Source: Sphingobium sp. AP50 | GTDB lineage: Bacteria > Pseudomonadota > Alphaproteobacteria > Sphingomonadales > Sphingomonadaceae | DNA length: 64,000 nt | Reading direction: 5' to 3' | Assembly (NCBI RefSeq): GCF_900109095.1 | Contig: NZ_FNYZ01000004.1 | Coordinates: 1-64,000, forward strand | Part shown: one piece after another, positions 1 through 7,562 of the stretch | How the letters are laid out: each line of letters opens with the position of its first letter | Position numbering within the stretch: the first letter of the stretch is position 1 | Program-made: the position numbers and the translations under genes | Notes under the pieces: generated by a model | The model's database searches: none | Seen by the model: only the letters and a program-made list of their open reading frames with translations | Told to the model about the DNA's origin: nothing

Positions 1-2
1 CC

Positions 3-74
3 GCCATGCGAAAACTCATCGTCACCGCCAATGCCGTCCTGCAATCCAAATCCCAGTGGCAACAGATAACTTGA
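3..74 (+). CDS. C-terminal end of a transposase, IS110-like (partial)
   Basis: An open frame enters from the left edge and stops with TGA at 72-74. The visible residues include MRKLIVTANAVLQSK, which resembles the conserved extreme C-terminus of IS110/IS116-family transposases (typically xMRKLLxxxNAMLRxxxxW). Only about 23 residues are visible, so the family call is by pattern only. It sits directly beside a REP-like inverted repeat, a common setting for insertion sequences in sphingomonads. Whether the element is intact lies outside the window. Confidence 0.45.
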   Translation, partial: AMRKLIVTANAVLQSKSQWQQIT

Positions 75-85
75 CACATCAACAC

Positions 86-200
86 GGTTGCTGAGTAGCC
101 ATTGAGCGAAGTCGAAATGGCGTATCGAAGGATATCGCGCTGCGTTTGATGCTTCGATACGGGTCTTCGACTTCGCTCAGCCCCTACTCAGCACGAACGG
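86..200. repeat. REP-like inverted repeat, copy 1
   Basis: Two arms face each other: GCTGAGTAGCCATTGAGCGA with GTCGAAATGGCGTATCGAAG on the left, and CTTCGATACGGGTCTTCGAC with TTCGCTCAGCCCCTACTCAG on the right. The same arms recur at 7444-7557. Such imperfect palindromes are frequent in intergenic DNA of sphingomonads and can fold into long hairpins. Confidence 0.8.
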
Positions 201-220
201 GGTTTGACGGGATTGCCCCC

Positions 221-1534
221 TTACTTCCGCCCCTTCTCCGCCGACAGCCGGGTCATCAGCATGGCAGCCCGCTTGGCCTGACGCTTCATGGTGGACAGGT
301 CCGCCTTTTCCGCCGGGCTGTGATCGCCGCTGGAGGCAAGGCCAAGGCCCACCAGCCCGTCCGTATCCGCCGCGACGAAGGCGATATCCCCCGCCCCGCG
401 CTTCAGCGGATCGAGCGCGGGCATTTCGGGCAGGCCCAGATCACGGTTGATACCGTTCAGCTTCACCAGCAGCGCCTTGTTCCCCTCGGTCGGCGCCATC
501 GACGGATAGCCCAGGTCAAAGGCGATGCTGGCCGATGTGCCATTCAGATGGCCGCTGTCGACGATCGCCTGCATCTTGGCCTGCACCCGCTTCGTCTGCT
601 CTTCGCTCAGCGTGCGGAAGTCGCCCTTCGCCACCGCGATCGGCGGGATGATATTGGTCTTGCCCGTCACCGCGATGCGCACGCCATCCTTGTCGACATC
701 GGCGCTCTGGCCGCCACCGATCAGGCCGACATTGAAGGTCAGATTGGGTTCGGGCAATTCCTTGCGAAACGCCACGATGATGCGGGCCAGTTCATAAATG
801 GCGCCATCGCCTGCCTTTTCGGAGAAGATGCCGGAGCTATGGCCCGACTTGCCCGTGGTCGTCAGCGTCCAGCTATTGGAGGAACGCCGGGCGATCGATC
901 CCATATCCTGGCCATTTTCCTGGCTCAACCCCTCGAAATCGAGCGCCACATCGGCCCGCTTGCCCGCCGCGACCAGATCGGCCCGCGAGATGGAGACGGG
1001 ATCGCCCGCATCCTCCTCGTCCCCGGTCAGCACGACTTCGATATTGGCGTTCTTCAGCGTGCCGGCCGCCTGCATGGCCTTGAGCGCCAGGATCATCGTC
1101 GCCACGCCGCCCTTGTCGTCCGACACGCCGGGGCCGGAAGCGAAATCGCCATCCCGCTTGAACGTCTGGAAGGGGGAGTCCGGTTCGAACACCGTATCCA
1201 GATGCCCGATCAGCAGCATCTTCGTGCTGCCGGCCTTGCCCTTGTGCACCGCGACCAGATGGCCCGCGCGCTTGGCGGCATCCATCGGCACCCAGCTAAC
1301 GGAGAAGCCCAGCGCCTCATATTCCGGGCGCAGCATGTCGGCGACCGCCTTCACCCCCGCCAGATTCATCGATCCGCTATTCTGGTTGACGATCTTTTCC
1401 AGCAAGGCGACGGCGGGCTCATAGCCCGCCTCAACCGTAGCACTGATCTTGTGCTCGGCCGGGCTGAGCGCCGCATGGGCAACCGACGATCCGCCCAGCA
1501 AAAGGGCGGCGGCAATCAAGCGCCCCACTATCAC
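221..1534 (-). CDS. M20 family metallopeptidase (glutamate carboxypeptidase/CPG2 type), exported
   Basis: A 437-residue protein with an N-terminal signal peptide (about residues 1-21, ending SSVAHA). The M20 metal-site motifs are present: LLIGHLDTVF (His and Asp ligands), GPGVSDDKGG (bridging Asp) and LTGDEEDAG (catalytic Glu pair). These define a co-catalytic zinc peptidase that removes C-terminal residues, typically glutamate-type, from peptides or folate-like substrates; the substrate is not determined here. The start is GTG at 1534, overlapping the stop of the upstream glutathione peroxidase gene by 4 bp, so the two are probably cotranscribed. Confidence 0.85.
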   Translation of the reverse strand: MIVGRLIAAALLLGGSSVAHAALSPAEHKISATVEAGYEPAVALLEKIVNQNSGSMNLAGVKAVADMLRPEYEALGFSVSWVPMDAAKRAGHLVAVHKGKAGSTKMLLIGHLDTVFEPDSPFQTFKRDGDFASGPGVSDDKGGVATMILALKAMQAAGTLKNANIEVVLTGDEEDAGDPVSISRADLVAAGKRADVALDFEGLSQENGQDMGSIARRSSNSWTLTTTGKSGHSSGIFSEKAGDGAIYELARIIVAFRKELPEPNLTFNVGLIGGGQSADVDKDGVRIAVTGKTNIIPPIAVAKGDFRTLSEEQTKRVQAKMQAIVDSGHLNGTSASIAFDLGYPSMAPTEGNKALLVKLNGINRDLGLPEMPALDPLKRGAGDIAFVAADTDGLVGLGLASSGDHSPAEKADLSTMKRQAKRAAMLMTRLSAEKGRK

Positions 1535-2076
1535 TTGGACAATTCCGCTTCGATCGCGGCAACCAGCGCGGCGTCATCGGGCGCGGTGGTCGGCGCAAAG
1601 CGCGCGGCCACGCTGCCATCCTTTGCGATGACGAACTTTTCGAAATTCCACAGGACTTCGGGCACCGGATTGGGCGTCATACCAAAGCCTTTCAGCTTTT
1701 CGCGAAAGGCATCGCCCTCTCCCTGCGCTTCGGGCACAGCGCTGGTCAGCGCGGCATAGAGCGGGTGCTTCTCCGGTCCGGTAACGACGATCTTTTCGAA
1801 CATCGGGAAGTCGACACCGAAATTGGTGGTGCAGAAGGTCGCGATCTCGTCATTGTCGCCCGGCTCCTGGCCCGCAAAATCATTGGCGGGGAAGCCGGCG
1901 ACGACCAGCCCCTTGTCCTTATAATCGGCGTAGAGCTTTTCCAGCCCCTCATATTGCGGCGTCAGCCCGCATTTGGAGGCGACATTGACCGCCAGCACCA
2001 CCTTGCCCGCATAATCGCCCAGGCTGGCGTCGGCACCCTTGATCGTCTTGAGCGGAATCTGCTGGATATCGGTCAT
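1531..2076 (-). CDS. glutathione peroxidase family protein (thiol peroxidase)
   Basis: 181 residues, normal length for bacterial GPx/BtuE. The signature NVASKCGLTPQYEGLEKLY carries the peroxidatic Cys in place of selenocysteine, followed by GFPANDFAGQEPG (conserved Gln region) and, near the C-terminus, LWNFEKFVIAKDG (conserved Trp-Asn). It reduces hydrogen peroxide and lipid hydroperoxides, usually with thioredoxin or glutathione as donor, in the cytoplasm. Its end overlaps the M20 peptidase start. Confidence 0.93.
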   Translation of the reverse strand: MTDIQQIPLKTIKGADASLGDYAGKVVLAVNVASKCGLTPQYEGLEKLYADYKDKGLVVAGFPANDFAGQEPGDNDEIATFCTTNFGVDFPMFEKIVVTGPEKHPLYAALTSAVPEAQGEGDAFREKLKGFGMTPNPVPEVLWNFEKFVIAKDGSVAARFAPTTAPDDAALVAAIEAELSK

Positions 2077-2116
2077 TTTGCGTCTCCCTTGAATGACTTG
2101 CGCGCGAAATCTGCCT

Positions 2117-2824
2117 TCATATCACCGCGCCGAAAAGATGCCCCGCGCCCGCCGTCACAGTCATCGCCAGCACGCCCCAGAACAGGGTGCGGACGATCGA
2201 TCGCAACGGCTTCGCCCCGCCCAGCCTGGCCCCGACATGGCCAAGCAACGCCAGACAAAGGAGGCAGGCGCCGACGATCGCGACTATGGCATGGCCGGAC
2301 GGCGCGATCGCAGCGGCCAGCACCGGCGGCGCGGCGCCCACGGCGAAGCTGGCGGCCGATGCCATCGCCGCCTGCACCGGTCGCGCGGTCGCCAGATCGG
2401 AAATACCCAGTTCGTCGCGCGCATGCGCGCCCAGCGCATCGGCCGCCATCAACTGTTCCGCCACCTGCCCCGCCAAATCGGGTGCCAGGCCGCGATCGAC
2501 ATAGATATCGCGCAATTCCACCCATTCGGCATGCGGCTGGCTGCGCAGCGCCTTCGCCTCCTTGGCAAGGTCCGCGCGTTCGGTATCGGATTGCGCACTG
2601 ACGGAGACATATTCGCCCGCCGCCATTGACATGGCGCCCGCCACCAGAGCCGCCACGCCGGACAACAGGATCGACTGCCCGGAAGCGCCCGACGCGGCGA
2701 TGCCGGTCATCAGGCTGGCGGTCGACACGATCCCGTCATTGGCCCCCAGCACCGCGGCGCGCAACCAGCCGACCCGGTTGACATAATGGACCGCATGATG
2801 GGGAATTTTCGCGCTGTCGGTCAT
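2117..2824 (-). CDS. VIT1/CCC1 family membrane protein (putative Fe/Mn transporter)
   Basis: 235 residues. The N-terminal VNRVGWLRAAVLGANDGIVS is the hallmark of the VIT1/CCC1 family (first membrane helix), followed by GAMSMAAGEYVSVSAQSD, and then a hydrophilic region and three C-terminal hydrophobic segments. Plant and yeast members load iron or manganese into vacuoles; bacterial members probably export or sequester these metals at the inner membrane. The start overlaps the stop of the methyltransferase gene (ATGA), which suggests cotranscription. Confidence 0.87.
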   Translation of the reverse strand: MTDSAKIPHHAVHYVNRVGWLRAAVLGANDGIVSTASLMTGIAASGASGQSILLSGVAALVAGAMSMAAGEYVSVSAQSDTERADLAKEAKALRSQPHAEWVELRDIYVDRGLAPDLAGQVAEQLMAADALGAHARDELGISDLATARPVQAAMASAASFAVGAAPPVLAAAIAPSGHAIVAIVGACLLCLALLGHVGARLGGAKPLRSIVRTLFWGVLAMTVTAGAGHLFGAVI

Positions 2825-3579
2825 CCGTCCTGTTCCTGCATCCCGTTCCGACGAGCGGCAATATGCATGGTCAGGAAACGTCCATGCCGCTCCATATCCA
2901 CTATCGCCTGCCCGAAACCGCGTTGCTGCATCATCGCAAAGATCGCCGACACCGGATATTCGTTCATCTGCATCATCGGTTCACCCGACGGCTTGCCGCG
3001 CAGCCAGTGGACCAACTTCTGGAAGCCCGGAATGCGGGTCCGCGCTTTGTAGAAAGCCGCCCGCCAGGGCGTATCCCCCCGGCGCAGCGCGACATGGATA
3101 CTGGCAATGCCGCCGATCGCCACCCGATCCAGCAGCAGCCCGATCAGCGGCAGGCCACGGGCGACCGGAATATGCTGAAACACGATATAGCTGTGCACGA
3201 AGTCATAGCGGCCGTCTGCCGCACTAAGCGCATCGTCGGACAAGGCAAAATGCGCATTGCCCGCATCCTGCCGCTGTTTCAGCCGCTCCGCCTCCGCCAG
3301 CATCGCCGGAGCGACATCCAGCCCGACCACCTCATCGAACAGCATCGCCATCGGCAGGGCGATCCGCCCCACCCCACAGCCGAAATCGAGCACCCGGTGG
3401 CGGGCAATCACGCCCAGTTGCCGCTCCAGCATCGCCAGACGCTGCACGATATAGGCCTCGCCCGTATAGAGAAAGGCGTCGATATCGACCCGATCGCGGC
3501 GGAATTCCGGCGCGGCGGCCACGCTATAATAGGGGTCGGTTTCCGCCCATTTGCGCCAGTCGCGATCGGTGTCCGCCAT
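2821..3579 (-). CDS. class I SAM-dependent methyltransferase
   Basis: About 252 residues from the ATG at 3579 (MADTDRDWRKW). That start is preferred to a longer frame because it begins 5 bp after the ABC-F stop. Motif I is VLDFGCGVGRIALPMA, followed by EVVGLDVAPAMLAEAER (acidic residue binding the ribose) and YDFVHSYIVFQHIP, as in Methyltransf_11/25 enzymes. The methyl acceptor cannot be told from sequence. It lies between the ABC-F and VIT1-type genes in one tight minus-strand run. Confidence 0.85.
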   Translation of the reverse strand: MADTDRDWRKWAETDPYYSVAAAPEFRRDRVDIDAFLYTGEAYIVQRLAMLERQLGVIARHRVLDFGCGVGRIALPMAMLFDEVVGLDVAPAMLAEAERLKQRQDAGNAHFALSDDALSAADGRYDFVHSYIVFQHIPVARGLPLIGLLLDRVAIGGIASIHVALRRGDTPWRAAFYKARTRIPGFQKLVHWLRGKPSGEPMMQMNEYPVSAIFAMMQQRGFGQAIVDMERHGRFLTMHIAARRNGMQEQDG

Positions 3580-3583
3580 GATT

Positions 3584-5365
3584 TTACCCGGCCAGCCCTT
3601 CCGCCTTCTCCGCCAGTTCCAGCCAGCGTTCCTCGGCCGCATCCTTCTCCGCCCGCGCTTTTTCGATAGCCCCGGTCAGCGCCGCGAACTTCTTGGGATC
3701 CTTGGTATAGAGCGCAGGATCAGCCAAGGCCTCCTCATCCCGCGCGATCGCCGTTTCCAGTTCCTCGATCCGCTTGGGCAACAGGTCCAGATCGCGCTGA
3801 TCCTTATATGTCAGCTTGGCGGAAACCGGCTTGGGCGGCGGGGGCAGCGCGGCCTCTTTCTTCTCGATCTTCGCGGCCTTGCGCGGATCGCGCTTGGCGA
3901 TCCAGTCGGCATAGCCGCCCACGATCACATCAACGACCCCGGTGCCATCCAGCCCCAAAGTCACCGTCACCGTGCGATCCAGGAAATCGCGATCATGGCT
4001 GACGATCAGCACCGTACCGTCATAATCGGCGATCACTTCCTGCAACAGGTCGAGCGTTTCGAGGTCGAGATCGTTGGTCGGTTCGTCCAGCACCAGCAGG
4101 TTGGATTCCCGCGCAAATTCGCGCGCGAACAAGAGCCGCGACCGCTCGCCGCCGGACAGCGTCGCCACCTTCGCCTCTGCAAGGCTCGGGTCGAACAGAA
4201 ACTCCTTCAGATAGCCATGGATATGCTTGCGCACACCGCGCACGTCGATCCAGTCCCCCCCTTCGGCCAGAACATCGCGGACCGACTTGTCGCCCTGCAT
4301 CAGGCTGCGCTGCTGGTCGATGAAGATCATGTCCAGCGTCTTGGCCAGCGTCACGCTGCCAATGTCCGGCTCCAGCGCGCCGGTCAGCAGCTTGAGCAGC
4401 GTCGACTTGCCCGCGCCATTGCCGCCGACGATGCCGATCCGATCGCCGCGCTGCACTCGCAGCGACAGGTCGTCGATGATCGTGCGATCCCCGAATTTTT
4501 TCGTGACATGTTCCGCCTTGATGACGCTCTTGGTCTTGCTGTCGTCGCTGGCGACCGCGATCTTGGCGGTGCCCTGCGGCCCCTGCATCGCGGCCCGCTG
4601 TTCGCGCATTTCCCACAGTTTGGACAGGCGTCCCTGATTACGCTTGCGCCGGGCGGTGACGCCACGCTCCAGCCAGTGCGCCTCGATCTTCAGCTTCGCG
4701 TCCAGCTTCTCCGCCGCCCGCGCCTCTTCGGCATAGACGGCTTCCATCCACTGCTCGAAGCCACCGAAACCAATCTCATTCCGCCGCATCTGGCCCCGGT
4801 CGAGCCACAATGTCTGGCGCGTCAGCCGCGTCAGGAAGGCGCGGTCATGGCTGATAACGATGAAGGCGCCACTATAACGCGCCATCCAATTCTCGATCCA
4901 GTCGATCGCGGCGATATCCAGATGGTTGGTCGGTTCGTCCAGCAACAGCAGGTCCGGCTCGCTCGCCAGCGCGCGGGCGATCGCGGCACGGCGGCGCTCA
5001 CCGCCACTCGCCGTCTTGGCTTCCCGGCTCAGGTCGATGCCCAACTGATCGGCGATCGCCTCCACCTCATGCGCAGGCGGCGCAAACTCACCGGCCAGCG
5101 CAAAATCATGCAGCGTCTTGAACGGCGTGACGTCCGGGTCCTGCTCCAGCGTGATGACCCGCGCGCCCGGCTGCACCGACCGCACGCCCTCGTCCGCCTC
5201 AATCTGTCCGCCCAGCAATTTCAGCAAGGTCGTCTTGCCCACGCCATTGCGCCCGATCAGCGCCAGCCGATCCTTCGCCCCGACGGCGATATTGAGGCCA
5301 CGGAAAAGCCAGTGCGAACCCTGCGAGAGGCCAAGATTTTCGAACGAGAGAATAGGAGCTGCCAT
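3584..5365 (-). CDS. uup: ABC-F family ATPase, Uup-like
   Basis: About 593 residues from the ATG at 5365 (MAAPILSFENLG). There are two ABC cassettes without membrane segments: Walker A GRNGVGKTT, signature ASGGERRRAAIA and Walker B LLLLDEPTNHLD, then a second set GGNGAGKST, LSGGERSRLLFA and LLVLDEPTNDLD. The C-terminus is a charged coiled coil (LPKRIEELETAIARDEEAL), which separates Uup from EttA and other ABC-F proteins. These act on ribosomes or on DNA structures in the cytoplasm; Uup mutants show excision and translation phenotypes. A longer upstream start (5389) is possible but has no advantage. Confidence 0.88.
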   Translation of the reverse strand: MAAPILSFENLGLSQGSHWLFRGLNIAVGAKDRLALIGRNGVGKTTLLKLLGGQIEADEGVRSVQPGARVITLEQDPDVTPFKTLHDFALAGEFAPPAHEVEAIADQLGIDLSREAKTASGGERRRAAIARALASEPDLLLLDEPTNHLDIAAIDWIENWMARYSGAFIVISHDRAFLTRLTRQTLWLDRGQMRRNEIGFGGFEQWMEAVYAEEARAAEKLDAKLKIEAHWLERGVTARRKRNQGRLSKLWEMREQRAAMQGPQGTAKIAVASDDSKTKSVIKAEHVTKKFGDRTIIDDLSLRVQRGDRIGIVGGNGAGKSTLLKLLTGALEPDIGSVTLAKTLDMIFIDQQRSLMQGDKSVRDVLAEGGDWIDVRGVRKHIHGYLKEFLFDPSLAEAKVATLSGGERSRLLFAREFARESNLLVLDEPTNDLDLETLDLLQEVIADYDGTVLIVSHDRDFLDRTVTVTLGLDGTGVVDVIVGGYADWIAKRDPRKAAKIEKKEAALPPPPKPVSAKLTYKDQRDLDLLPKRIEELETAIARDEEALADPALYTKDPKKFAALTGAIEKARAEKDAAEERWLELAEKAEGLAG

Positions 5366-5503
5366 GAAGGTGCAGCTAGGCGCTGTCATCCTTCAGAGCA
5401 AGAGCGGAACCCGAAAGCTGTCGGACGGCTTTCAACGCTGCACAGCGTCCGTTCATCGCACCCCGGCCAAAATGGGTGCAGGACATATAGAGGAGAAACG
5501 TCC

Positions 5504-6235
5504 ATGAAATCCGCTCTCGCCCTGATGGCGCTCGGCGCCGCCACGCTTCCCGTGGCCGCTATCGCGCAGACCAGCGTCACCATCGCAGAGACGGCGCCGA
5601 TCGTGACGCTGAACGTCACGGAAAGCGTCGAAGCCGCGCCCGATATCGCCACCGTCGGCACCGGCGTCCAGACCCGCGCCATGACCGCGCAGGCCGCCAT
5701 GCAGGATAATGCCGCCAAGACCGAAAAGCTGATCGCCGCCCTTGCCAAGGCCGGGATCGCCAAGAAGGATATCCAGACCAGCGGCATCAACCTGTCCGCC
5801 CAATATGATTACAGCAATCAGGACGGGAAGGCCGATGGCCCGCGCTTCATCGGCTATGAAGCCTCCAACCAGCTGACGGTGAAGCTGCGCGACATCAAGA
5901 AGGTCGGCGCCTCGCTCGACGCCTTCGTCGCGGCAGGGGCGACCAATATCAACGGGCCGACCTTCTCGATCGACGACCCGTCGCCGCTGATCGTCCAGGC
6001 GCGCGGCACCGCGATCAAGAGCGCGAAGGCGCAGGCCGATTTCTATGCGCAGGCGGCGGGCTATCGCTCGGCCCGGCTGGTGGCGATCAGCGAAAGCAAC
6101 AGCGGTGGCCAGCCGCCCATGCCGATGGCGATGACCGCTCGTTTCAAGGCGGATGCCGCCCCCGTCACCCCGGTCGAACCCGGCCAGGTCAGCGCATCGG
6201 TCACGCTGACGGTCCAGTACGCGCTGGAAAAATAA
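5504..6235 (+). CDS. SIMPL domain-containing periplasmic protein (DUF541)
   Basis: 243 residues from the ATG at 5504, preceded by GAGGAGAAACG. The signal peptide is residues 1-21 (LPVAAIAQ then TSV). The body has the SIMPL pattern: VTESVEAAPDIATVGTGV near the N-terminus, KLIAALAKAGIAKKDIQTSG in the middle, and AKAQADFYAQAAGYRSARLV near the C-terminus. Family members are exported and linked to oxidative stress tolerance, but the mechanism is unknown. It is divergent from the ABC-F gene, so 5366-5503 holds the shared promoter region. Confidence 0.88.
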   Translation: MKSALALMALGAATLPVAAIAQTSVTIAETAPIVTLNVTESVEAAPDIATVGTGVQTRAMTAQAAMQDNAAKTEKLIAALAKAGIAKKDIQTSGINLSAQYDYSNQDGKADGPRFIGYEASNQLTVKLRDIKKVGASLDAFVAAGATNINGPTFSIDDPSPLIVQARGTAIKSAKAQADFYAQAAGYRSARLVAISESNSGGQPPMPMAMTARFKADAAPVTPVEPGQVSASVTLTVQYALEK

Positions 6236-6249
6236 GCCTGCCCCTTCCT

Positions 6250-6336
6250 CCGTCATCCCAGCGGAAGCTGGGATCTCTCTTCTTTCTGCGTCGAGACAAA
6301 GTAGAAGTGAGATCCCAGCATTCGCTGGGATGACGG
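6250..6336. repeat. Palindromic intergenic repeat with GTCATCCCAGC arms
   Basis: CGTCATCCCAGCGGAAGCTG begins the left arm and ATTCGCTGGGATGACG ends the right arm. Each arm also contains its own small palindrome (CCCAGC...GCTGGG). The whole unit can fold into a cruciform or hairpin after the SIMPL gene. It belongs to the class of dispersed short repeats common in sphingomonads and other alphaproteobacteria, and may act as a transcript end. Confidence 0.8.
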
Positions 6337-6398
6337 ATTGATTAGCTAATTTCCCCTCATTCACCACCTGTTCAATGCCATTCGCCTATGCCATGCCC

Positions 6399-6725
6399 AT
6401 GATGATGAAGAGGAAGAGCCTGACTCGCTTTCTGACACCGGCGATCACGGCCGCACTTGCCATGGCCCTGATGGCGCCCGCCGCCGACGCCGGCAATCGC
6501 CGTGACGAACAGGATGCCGCGCGCCGGGCGATGCTGGACGGACAGGTCATGCCCTTTGCCATGATCAAGCGCCGGGTCGACGCGGCCGTGAACGGCGCCA
6601 CCTATGTCGGCAGCGAATTCAACCCCTCCGCCAACCGATACCGCCTGAAATATGTGAAGGACGGCAAGGTGATGTGGGTTGATGCCGACGGCCGGACAGG
6701 CGATATCATCGGCATGGCGCGCTGA
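6399..6725 (+). CDS. small exported PepSY-like protein upstream of a two-component system
   Basis: About 108 residues. Several adjacent ATGs (6399, 6402, 6405) and an upstream one at 6375 are possible starts; none has a clear ribosome site. A signal peptide runs to about AADA, followed by ARRAMLDGQVMPFAMIKRRV and a C-terminal YRLKYVKDGKVMWVDADGRT, the beta-hairpin pattern of PepSY domains. Small PepSY proteins encoded next to OmpR/EnvZ-type pairs are often targets or modulators of the pair. The gene lies 46 bp before the response regulator on the same strand. Confidence 0.7.
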   Translation: MMMKRKSLTRFLTPAITAALAMALMAPAADAGNRRDEQDAARRAMLDGQVMPFAMIKRRVDAAVNGATYVGSEFNPSANRYRLKYVKDGKVMWVDADGRTGDIIGMAR

Positions 6726-6771
6726 ACCGGCGCGCCTTTCAACAGATTTATAACAAAACGGAACCCGCCCC

Positions 6772-7437
6772 ATGCGTCTGCTGATCGTCGAGGATGAACC
6801 GAATCTGGGCCAGCAGCTCAGGAACACGCTGGAGGGCGCGGGCTATGCCGTGGACCTCGCCACCGATGGCGAGGACGGGCATTTCCTGGGCTCCACCGAA
6901 AGCTATGACGCGGTCGTGCTGGATCTTGGCCTGCCCACGATCGACGGCCTGACCGTGCTGGACCGCTGGCGCAAGGAAGGGAAGAGCTTCCCCGTGCTGG
7001 TCCTTACCGCGCGCGATAGCTGGTCGGACAAGGTGGCCGGGCTGGACGCGGGCGCCGACGATTATCTGGCCAAGCCCTTCCAGAGCGAGGAACTGATCGC
7101 CCGCCTGCGCGCGCTCATCCGTCGTGCGTCGGGCAATGCATCGAGCGAACTGATCGCCGGCGACGTGCGGCTCGACACCCGTTCGGGCAAGGTGACGCTG
7201 AAGGGCGACCCGGTAAAGTTGACCGCGCAGGAATATAAGCTGCTCTCCTACCTGCTCCATCACAAGGGCAAGGTGGTCAGCCGCACCGAATTGATCGAAC
7301 ATATTTACGATCAGGATTTCGACCGCGATTCCAACACGATCGAAGTATTCGTGACGCGCATCCGCAAGAAATTGGGTGCCGACGTCATCACCACCATCCG
7401 CGGCCTGGGGTACAGCCTGGACGAGCCGGGGCGGTAA
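6772..7437 (+). CDS. OmpR/PhoB-family response regulator
   Basis: 221 residues. The receiver domain (1-115) has acidic pocket EDE at 7-9, phospho-acceptor in DAVVLDLGLP, Thr in VLVLTARD and Lys in DDYLAKPF. The winged-helix DNA-binding domain (about 125-218) has KLTAQEYKLLSYLLHHKGKV and the recognition region VFVTRIRKKLGAD. The best family match is the QseB/PhoP type. It is followed by its probable histidine kinase, but a repeat at 7444-7557 has been inserted between them. Confidence 0.93.
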   Translation: MRLLIVEDEPNLGQQLRNTLEGAGYAVDLATDGEDGHFLGSTESYDAVVLDLGLPTIDGLTVLDRWRKEGKSFPVLVLTARDSWSDKVAGLDAGADDYLAKPFQSEELIARLRALIRRASGNASSELIAGDVRLDTRSGKVTLKGDPVKLTAQEYKLLSYLLHHKGKVVSRTELIEHIYDQDFDRDSNTIEVFVTRIRKKLGADVITTIRGLGYSLDEPGR

Positions 7438-7443
7438 AAATCA

Positions 7444-7557
7444 CCGTTCGTGCTGAGTAGGGTCTGAGCGAAGTCGAAGGCCCGTATCGAAGCATCTCGC
7501 ACGAACCCTTCGATACGCCACTTCGACTTCGCTCAGTGGCTACTCAGGGCGAACGGC
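7444..7557. repeat. REP-like inverted repeat, copy 2, between response regulator and kinase genes
   Basis: It shares its arms with the repeat at 86-200: CGTTCGTGCTGAGTAGGGTC, TGAGCGAAGTCGAAG and CGTATCGAAG on the left, and CTTCGATACGCCACTTCGAC, TTCGCTCAGTGGCTACTCAG and GCGAACG on the right. It fills almost the whole gap between the regulator stop and the kinase start. Confidence 0.85.
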
Positions 7558-7562
7558 CTTTA

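Noticed and set aside
146..1759. A 537-codon plus-strand frame over the M20 peptidase and glutathione peroxidase genes
   Set aside because: It is a high-GC shadow of two well-supported minus-strand genes, with Arg/His-rich low-complexity translation and no motif.
3551..5503. Long upstream extension of the SIMPL protein frame to 894 codons
   Set aside because: The extension is antisense to the Uup-like ABC-F gene and shows no domain; the signal peptide and ribosome site fix the start at 5504.
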